The notes beneath the pieces were generated by a model that was not told where the DNA came from, did not search any database, and worked only from the letters and a program-made list of their open reading frames with translations. 64,000 nucleotides of DNA from Lachnospiraceae bacterium UBA3804 (lineage in GTDB: Bacteria; Bacillota; Clostridia; Lachnospirales; Lachnospiraceae), in the NCBI GenBank assembly GCA_002368665.1, contig DFEK01000001.1, forward strand, positions 62,001 through 126,000, given 5' to 3'. How positions within the stretch are numbered: the first letter of the stretch is position 1; each line of letters starts with the position of its first letter. Positions 59,445-64,000 of this stretch are shown piece after piece. Position numbers and translations under genes: made by a program.

Positions 59445-59536
59445 TAAAAAATTGGATGGGCGGCGTATCCATCATATCAGGTTCCTCCCCGAAGGGTGGA
59501 GCGCAGGGTGCCTTTCCTGCTCGTCAATATTCTTAC
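59445..59536 (-). ncRNA. Candidate small structured RNA of about 90 nt
   Basis: On the minus strand a strong promoter (TTGACT 59571-59566, 17-base spacer, TATTTT 59548-59543 with extended TG) faces a gene-free stretch. Its predicted transcript contains consecutive hairpins: GCAGG/CCTGC, then TCC-A-CCC around a TTCG loop with GGG-A-GGA, then TGGAT/ATCCA. The last hairpin is followed by ATTTTTT, like a short intrinsic terminator. There is no open reading frame. It does not match SRP RNA, tmRNA or a riboswitch class that I can recognise. The strand choice rests on the promoter. Confidence 0.45.
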
Positions 59537-59582
59537 ACCTTTAAAATAGCATGATTTATTGTCAGAGTCAAGGGTATAAAGC

Positions 59583-59996
59583 TTATAATTCCACCTTTTT
59601 CAAGCGACCAGATTTAAGATATGCCTCTATTTTTCCGGTTTTAACGTCAAACATAGTAGCAACATAATGTTGATTGCGTTTTCCGTCAAGTTTGATGCTG
59701 ATAAAAATGTTATCCTTAAAGATTTTCACAAGTTCAATATTACCGTCGGTGTATCCGGCATAATCTGGAGAACTTATTATTTCCGGTAAATAATCAATAT
59801 ACTTTGCAGCAGTGTAATGCTTACGATTGATTAAATGCGTAAGGAGTCCCTTGGAACGATATATACTAAATGCCTGGAAGTCCGTTCCGAGAAGGGCATT
59901 TAATTCGGTGTTAAATGTTGCGATTTTGATTAGTTTTTCATTCAAATCTTTATTCTCCTGTAGATTTATTCTTTTTGCCTCGTTGGCTGACACCAC
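59583..59996 (-). CDS. Small protein resembling PBECR/RelE-like nuclease toxins
   Basis: A 137-residue protein, apparently with a GTG start and overlapping the upstream gene by 47 bases. The C-terminal part, GLLTHLINRKHYTAAKYIDY, then LPEIISSPDYAG and QHYVATMFDVKTGKIEAYL, follows the pattern of phage-Barnase-EndoU-ColicinE5/D-RelE-like (PBECR) domains: a basic RKH segment, then a strand reading 'ii..Pd', then a final Ser/Thr/Ala strand. This is a tentative fold-level call from memory, not a firm family match. It sits inside the tRNA-flanked islet. If correct, it would be an RNA-cleaving toxin paired with the gene upstream. Confidence 0.45.
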   Translation of the reverse strand: MVSANEAKRINLQENKDLNEKLIKIATFNTELNALLGTDFQAFSIYRSKGLLTHLINRKHYTAAKYIDYLPEIISSPDYAGYTDGNIELVKIFKDNIFISIKLDGKRNQHYVATMFDVKTGKIEAYLKSGRLKKVEL

Positions 59997-60603
59997 TCTT
60001 AAGAAGAGGAGACAGCTTTATTATTTCAAGTAAAGTATCAAGTTGTTCAGCGGTCATTTTATCTCTGGATAATTTTAAACTACCTAATACGATATCGATA
60101 AGCTGATCGGGAGAGCCGTTTTTTGCTTTCTTGCGGTCTTCAAACGCCTGATCCATTTGCCCTATTATTTGTAGTCTCATTAGTTCTTTCATTTGTTCGA
60201 TTTCTGTTTGTGGGTGAGCAATTATTAAATCTTGCAGGATTATGTCTAAATCCTTATGAATCGCTTCCTTCACAAAGATATCTTCATCTATGGTTGAAAG
60301 ATCAATTAACTTTGAATCAATGTTTTCAATTCCATCGGTTTTTTCAAGAAGAAGCTTTCGTGAATAAGAAAGTACCGCATTATTTTGAATCATATTTAGT
60401 GCATATTGCTGAGAGATTAAAACCATAATATCGAGCATTAATATATTAAATTGCGGATGGAAAATGATTTCGGAAAGAAGAGAGTGATCATATTTCCCAT
60501 TTGAAACGGCATTTATAGCTTCTCTTGTAAGGTTGATAGAATCCAAAGAGGTATCTTCAATGCATTTGTTTATGGAACTGATAATTTTAAGAGAGATGTT
60601 CAT
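59950..60603 (-). CDS. Unknown helical protein, partner of the small islet gene
   Basis: A 217-residue, largely helical, acidic protein without membrane segments (SLKIISSINKCIEDTSLDSI, EIEQMKELMRLQIIGQMDQA), ending in a basic tail (SQRGKKNKSTGE). I recognise no domain. The 3' end overlaps the start of the small PBECR-like gene, so both are translated from one minus-strand mRNA. By position it could be an antitoxin or a helper for that gene. Codon use is more AT-rich than the housekeeping block, consistent with acquisition. Confidence 0.55.
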   Translation of the reverse strand: MNISLKIISSINKCIEDTSLDSINLTREAINAVSNGKYDHSLLSEIIFHPQFNILMLDIMVLISQQYALNMIQNNAVLSYSRKLLLEKTDGIENIDSKLIDLSTIDEDIFVKEAIHKDLDIILQDLIIAHPQTEIEQMKELMRLQIIGQMDQAFEDRKKAKNGSPDQLIDIVLGSLKLSRDKMTAEQLDTLLEIIKLSPLLKSGVSQRGKKNKSTGE

Positions 60604-60698
60604 AATGAATTAGGACAAAATTATACCGATTATGATGAGATTTACAAGGCAATAAAACAAATTCTCGTGAAATATGACTGAGAAAAGGATATGTAATA

Positions 60699-60728
60699 AA
60701 AACACCCGCAAACTCAGTGTTTACGGGC
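60699..60728 (-). terminator. Terminator after tRNA-Glu
   Basis: On the minus strand GCCCGTAAAC pairs with GTTTGCGGGT (60719-60728 and 60704-60713), followed by GTTTTTAT. It ends transcription of the tRNA gene in its present position. Confidence 0.75.
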
Positions 60729-60738
60729 ATTTTCTAGC

Positions 60739-60759
60739 GCAGCTCGTAGCGGAATCGAA
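60739..60759 (-). repeat. Attachment-site-like core inside tRNA-Glu
   Basis: The 3'-terminal 20 bases of the intact tRNA-Glu plus one flanking base, repeated exactly at 59252-59272 in the same orientation, 1487 bases apart. Confidence 0.75.
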
Positions 60760-60811
60760 CCGCTGATTCTGCCGTGAGAGGGCAGCGTCTTAACCGCTTG
60801 ACCAACGAGCC
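60740..60811 (-). tRNA. tRNA-Glu (anticodon CUC)
   Basis: A 72-base cloverleaf on the minus strand. The acceptor strands are GGCTCGT and ACGAGCT (one G-T pair), with discriminator G. The anticodon stem CTGCC/GGCAG encloses loop CTCTCAC with anticodon CTC. The T arm contains GGTTCGATTCC. No CCA is encoded. It reads GAG codons. Its 3' end is duplicated at 59252-59272. Confidence 0.93.
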
Positions 60812-60902
60812 ATACAGCATTTACTAAAATACCATAAGAAAAATGAAAAAGCAAGTAAATCTTTTGAATAATCGAATTGTTTAGTGCAACATCGGTGAAA
60901 AT

Positions 60903-60911
60903 ATGGTAAAA
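60903..60911 (+). promoter_or_regulatory. Extended -10 promoter for the GGDEF/EAL gene
   Basis: TGGTAAAAT at 60903-60911, about 45 bases upstream of the start codon. No good -35 is present. It is divergent from the tRNA-Glu gene. Confidence 0.4.
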
Positions 60912-60955
60912 TAAAATACAGTGTTGATAATCCATTCGAAGGAGGAAATCGGGAA

Positions 60956-63583
60956 ATGATCTCATCGGAAAGAGTTATCAAGCGTATAGCGGATGCCCTT
61001 TTGGTCGACTACACCAGCGTATACTATGTAGATGCGAAAACAAACGAGTATTACTGGTATTCGGTTGATCCGGACTTCTGTTCTCTGAAAATCGAACCGA
61101 AAGGTGATGATTTTTTCGTTAACATCGTTCGTGATGCCAAGCAGGTTGTGTATGAAGAAGACCTGCATATTTTCCTGAATGATCTGACAAAAGATAAAAT
61201 TCTGAAAGAGCTGAAAGAAGGCCAGATGCGCAGGATCGAGTACCGTCTGATGATTGACGGCCGGCCGGTGTATCATGCCCTTCGTTTGATTCATATTGCG
61301 CAGGACGACGGAAACGGAGACGACTATTTTATTTTCGGCGTTATGAACATCGATGAGGAATACAGACAGCGCGATGAACATCATACGGAAGAACTGAACA
61401 AGGCCAGAGAGATGGCCAGACGTGATCCTCTTACCGGAATCAAGAATAAGACGGCATATCATGAGACGGAAATGACCATCCAGAAAGAGATTGAGAACGG
61501 AATCTGTGATGATTTCGCCATTGTTGTTTGTGATATCAATGATCTTAAAATTATAAACGATACCAAAGGTCATAAGGCAGGTGACGAATATATCCGTTCC
61601 GTGTCGCGTATGATCTGCAATGTTTTCACACACAGTCCCGTATTCCGTGTCGGCGGAGACGAGTTTGCGGTCATTTTAAAAGGCGCAGACTATAATGACC
61701 GCGATGAACTCATGACCAATATCCGGAACCGTGTATTGGAAAATATCAATATCGGTGAAGGCTGCATTGTGGCTACGGGCATGTCCGAATACAGACGCTC
61801 CGAAGATCGTATTATTTCCGCAGTATTCAACCGCGCCGACGAGCTGATGTACGAGAACAAGAAGGATTTAAAAGAGCAAAAGATCATTAAAGATGCCTAT
61901 GCGTTCAAGAATGATGATATTATGCTTGTTCCGGAGAACAGACGCCGCAAACTTGACGCCATGTTTAAGGCGTTTGCCACGGTTGCGGAAGGAAACTATG
62001 TATTTCTTTGCGATATGAAATACGATTATTCCCGCTGGTCCAAAACAGCCGTGGATACATTCGGACTCCCCTCCGAATACATGTATCACGCAGGGGATCT
62101 TTGGGAGGAGAGGATTCACCCGGAAGACCGGGGAATCTATCATATCGGCATCGGCGATATTTTTGCCGGAAATGCATCCGGTCATGATATGCAGTATCGT
62201 GCAAGGAAAGTAACCGGCGAATACGATGTCTGCACCTGTAAAGGTTTTGTTTTGACGGATTCCGGCGGAAAACCGGAGTATTTCTGCGGAGCGATCAGAA
62301 ATCACGGAGTTCAGGGAAATGTAGATGCGCTTACCGGACTTCGTAATTCGTACGGATTCTTCGATGATATCCGCGTATCCATATCCAATTCCGAGGAGAT
62401 CCGTATTTGCATGATCGGACTCAGCAGATTTTCCGAGATCAACGAAATCTACGGATATCAGTTCGGAAACAGGGTTTTGCAGAAACTTTCCCGTGCACTG
62501 TTTGAGAAACTGGGAAACAATGGAGTGCTGTATCGTCTTGACGGAACCAAGTTTGCCATTATTACACGCACATTTGACCTTTGGCAGATGATGGTGGAAT
62601 ATGAGAAGTTCAGGAATTACTGTCGTGCCGAATTCTATGTGGATGATAAATGTATTCCTCTTGAATTAAATTGCGGAGCCCTCCATGTTGACAGTTTTGA
62701 TATTGATTACCAGACCATATATGCCTGCCTGAATTTCGCATATGATGAATCCAAGCGAAACAGAAAAGGCGACATGGTGGATTTTGATAACAGCCTGGAT
62801 CGGAAAAACCGCCGGAAAATTGAAGTATTGCATTCCATCCGTGCTTCCATTTCCCACGGATATGAAGGATTTTATCTGCAGTATCAGCCGGTAGTGGATG
62901 CGCATTCCGAGAAGCTGGTAGCTGCGGAAGCCCTGCTTCGATGGAAAAATGATGAATACGGAATGGTTCCGCCGGATTATTTTATTCCCATGCTGGAAAT
63001 CGATGCGCAGTTTCCAAGCCTCGGTCTTTGGATTCTCCGCAAGGCGATCGAGGATGCCAAAGTGATCCGAAAGAGCAATCCGGACTTTATGATCCATGTC
63101 AATCTGTCATATACCCAGATTGAGAAGCCGGAATTTGTCCAAAACGTAAAGAGTATTCTCGACGAATTAGAGTTCCCGGCCAAGAATCTGTGTCTTGAAA
63201 TAACGGAGCGTTGCCGACTTCTCGATATCGATCTTTTGAAAAATGTGATCGTTAATCTGCGCGGTATGGGCGTCTTGGTGGCGCTTGACGATTTCGGCAC
63301 CGGTTTCTCTGCGATCGGACTGTTAAAGAGTCTGCGTTTTGACATCATCAAAATTGACAGAAGTTTCGTGACGGGAATCGAGAATGAGCAATTCGACCGG
63401 GATTTGATGGATCATTTCACCCAATTTGCATCCGCGTTCCAGGCAGATGTCTGCATAGAAGGTGTTGAGACGGAAGGAATGCGCAATATTCTTCAGAATT
63501 ATCCGGTGGAAAGCTTCCAGGGATACCTGTATTCCAAGCCGTTGGATATCGGGGCTTTCAAAGAAAAGTACCTGAAGGAATAG
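60956..63583 (+). CDS. Cyclic-di-GMP signalling protein: sensor-GGDEF-PAS-degenerate GGDEF-EAL
   Basis: An 875-residue cytoplasmic protein. Residues 1 to about 145 look like a PAS-type sensor. A first GGDEF domain (about 150-305) has the intact motif FRVGGDEFAV and DPLTGIKNK. A PAS-like domain (about 325-450) is followed by a second GGDEF-like domain (about 455-615) whose motif is degraded to YRLDGTKFAI, so only the first should make c-di-GMP. The C-terminal EAL domain retains AAEALLRW, HVNLSYTQIE, CLEITE, LDDFGTGFSAIG and EGVETEG, so it should hydrolyse c-di-GMP. There is no membrane segment. AAGGAGG precedes the start. Confidence 0.9.
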   Translation: MISSERVIKRIADALLVDYTSVYYVDAKTNEYYWYSVDPDFCSLKIEPKGDDFFVNIVRDAKQVVYEEDLHIFLNDLTKDKILKELKEGQMRRIEYRLMIDGRPVYHALRLIHIAQDDGNGDDYFIFGVMNIDEEYRQRDEHHTEELNKAREMARRDPLTGIKNKTAYHETEMTIQKEIENGICDDFAIVVCDINDLKIINDTKGHKAGDEYIRSVSRMICNVFTHSPVFRVGGDEFAVILKGADYNDRDELMTNIRNRVLENINIGEGCIVATGMSEYRRSEDRIISAVFNRADELMYENKKDLKEQKIIKDAYAFKNDDIMLVPENRRRKLDAMFKAFATVAEGNYVFLCDMKYDYSRWSKTAVDTFGLPSEYMYHAGDLWEERIHPEDRGIYHIGIGDIFAGNASGHDMQYRARKVTGEYDVCTCKGFVLTDSGGKPEYFCGAIRNHGVQGNVDALTGLRNSYGFFDDIRVSISNSEEIRICMIGLSRFSEINEIYGYQFGNRVLQKLSRALFEKLGNNGVLYRLDGTKFAIITRTFDLWQMMVEYEKFRNYCRAEFYVDDKCIPLELNCGALHVDSFDIDYQTIYACLNFAYDESKRNRKGDMVDFDNSLDRKNRRKIEVLHSIRASISHGYEGFYLQYQPVVDAHSEKLVAAEALLRWKNDEYGMVPPDYFIPMLEIDAQFPSLGLWILRKAIEDAKVIRKSNPDFMIHVNLSYTQIEKPEFVQNVKSILDELEFPAKNLCLEITERCRLLDIDLLKNVIVNLRGMGVLVALDDFGTGFSAIGLLKSLRFDIIKIDRSFVTGIENEQFDRDLMDHFTQFASAFQADVCIEGVETEGMRNILQNYPVESFQGYLYSKPLDIGAFKEKYLKE

Positions 63584-63614
63584 AAAGTTTTTCCTATTTA
63601 TAATGCGAAAACAG

Positions 63615-63643
63615 TTGACTTAAGGTCAGTATGGTGGTACTTT
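63615..63643 (+). promoter_or_regulatory. Sigma-A promoter of the rimP operon
   Basis: TTGACT at 63615-63620, a 17-base spacer and TACTTT at 63638-63643 preceded by TG. It is followed by a hairpin leader and rimP. Confidence 0.7.
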
Positions 63644-63665
63644 AATAAAGTAATATGTGTAATCA

Positions 63666-63696
63666 GGTGGGCTTCGAAAGAGCCCACTTCTTTATT
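63666..63696 (+). terminator. Leader hairpin/attenuator before rimP
   Basis: GTGGGCT (63667-63673) pairs with AGCCCAC (63681-63687), followed by TTCTTTATT, between the promoter and the rimP start. A terminator in this place would attenuate the rimP-nusA operon. Confidence 0.65.
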
Positions 63697-63724
63697 GTCT
63701 ATCGCATTTACGAGAGGTTTACAA

Positions 63725-64000
63725 ATGAGCAGACGGGAAACTTACGAGCAACGGACGGAAGAGATTCTTGTACCGATTGCGAAACAGTGCGGTGTCTTAA
63801 TCTACGATGTGGAATTTGTCAAAGAAGCAGGAGAGAATTATCTTAGGGCCTACATCGACAAAGAAGGCGGAGTTACCATAGATGACTGCGAGGCGGTCAG
63901 CAGGCTGCTTTCTCCGAAACTGGATGAAGAAGACTTCATTGAAGAGGGATATATTCTGGAAGTTTCTTCCCCGGGATTGGGCAGAGCGTTAAAGAAAGAC
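63725..64000 (+). CDS. rimP: Ribosome maturation factor RimP, N-terminal part (partial)
   Basis: The first 92 codons of RimP, cut by the window end. VLIYDVEFVKEAGENYLRAY, IDKEGGVTIDDCEAVSRLL and EVSSPGLGRALKKD are the conserved N-terminal domain segments. RimP assists 30S subunit maturation in the cytoplasm. The ATG at 63725 has GAGAGG eight bases upstream. The operon usually continues with nusA and infB, beyond this window. Confidence 0.95.
   Translation, partial: MSRRETYEQRTEEILVPIAKQCGVLIYDVEFVKEAGENYLRAYIDKEGGVTIDDCEAVSRLLSPKLDEEDFIEEGYILEVSSPGLGRALKKD

Noticed and set aside
59445..59536. SRP RNA or a riboswitch for the hairpin-rich segment
   Set aside because: The conserved SRP apical loop (GGAA next to AGCAG) is missing in either orientation, and no riboswitch core I know fits; left as an unclassified candidate.

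Overview
The window reads as a chromosomal segment of a motile, anaerobic, low-to-mid GC member of the Clostridia, most likely Lachnospiraceae. This is a judgement from protein content: a Gram-positive PolC, the MEP isoprenoid pathway (dxr, ispG), CheC/CheD-type chemotaxis, a lipid-A-free envelope with an LTA-synthase-like protein, and the rpsB-tsf / pyrH-frr-uppS-cdsA-dxr-rseP-ispG-polC order typical of that family. The genus cannot be fixed from sequence reading alone.

Layout. (1) 1-7651: the end of a surface-glycan operon. It encodes the CDP-glucose to CDP-3,6-dideoxy-4-keto-hexose route (rfbF end, rfbH, rfbG) interleaved with an aldolase fusion, a ThDP enzyme, a HAD phosphatase and a sugar reductase/epimerase. 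(2) 7711-15825: type IV pilus/pseudopilus genes: prepilin peptidase, a PilM-PilN fusion, PilO and four prepilin-like proteins. The assembly ATPase and platform protein are not in the window. (3) 15838-17575: twin hairpins, then a HipA-like kinase toxin-antitoxin pair whose palindromic operator sits on the promoter. (4) 17652-24423: a small membrane protein, topA, then cheY-cheA-cheW-cheC-cheD. (5) 24507-25819: two membrane-anchored proteins, the second with a long KAEE repeat. (6) 26022-42760: a long housekeeping block: rpsB, tsf, a polysaccharide deacetylase, a bactofilin, pyrH, frr, uppS, cdsA, dxr, rseP, a degenerate PP2C-like protein next to a Ser/Thr kinase, ispG and polC. (7) 42811-53625: accessory envelope genes, including a GAF-ABC ATPase fusion with a giant coiled-coil FtsX-type permease and a divergent LTA-synthase-like protein. 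(8) 53713-60811: a variable zone with two Fic proteins, an AraC/GyrI regulator, a MutS-like ATPase, a lipoprotein and a 1.5-kb islet next to tRNA-Glu. (9) 60956-64000: a GGDEF/EAL protein and the start of the rimP operon.

The most distinctive observations are as follows. A 1.5-kb islet is bounded by a copy of the 3' end of tRNA-Glu and appears to have split the tRNA from its original terminator; it carries a possible nuclease-type small protein and its partner. An 80-bp operator-like repeat occurs both at a Fic promoter and, without a gene, inside that islet. A HipA-like operon has a promoter geometry that predicts a leaderless mRNA. An aldolase/ThDP enzyme pair sits inside a CDP-dideoxysugar pathway. 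An apparent pseudophosphatase is paired with a Hanks-type kinase. A GAF domain is fused to a MacB-like ATPase.
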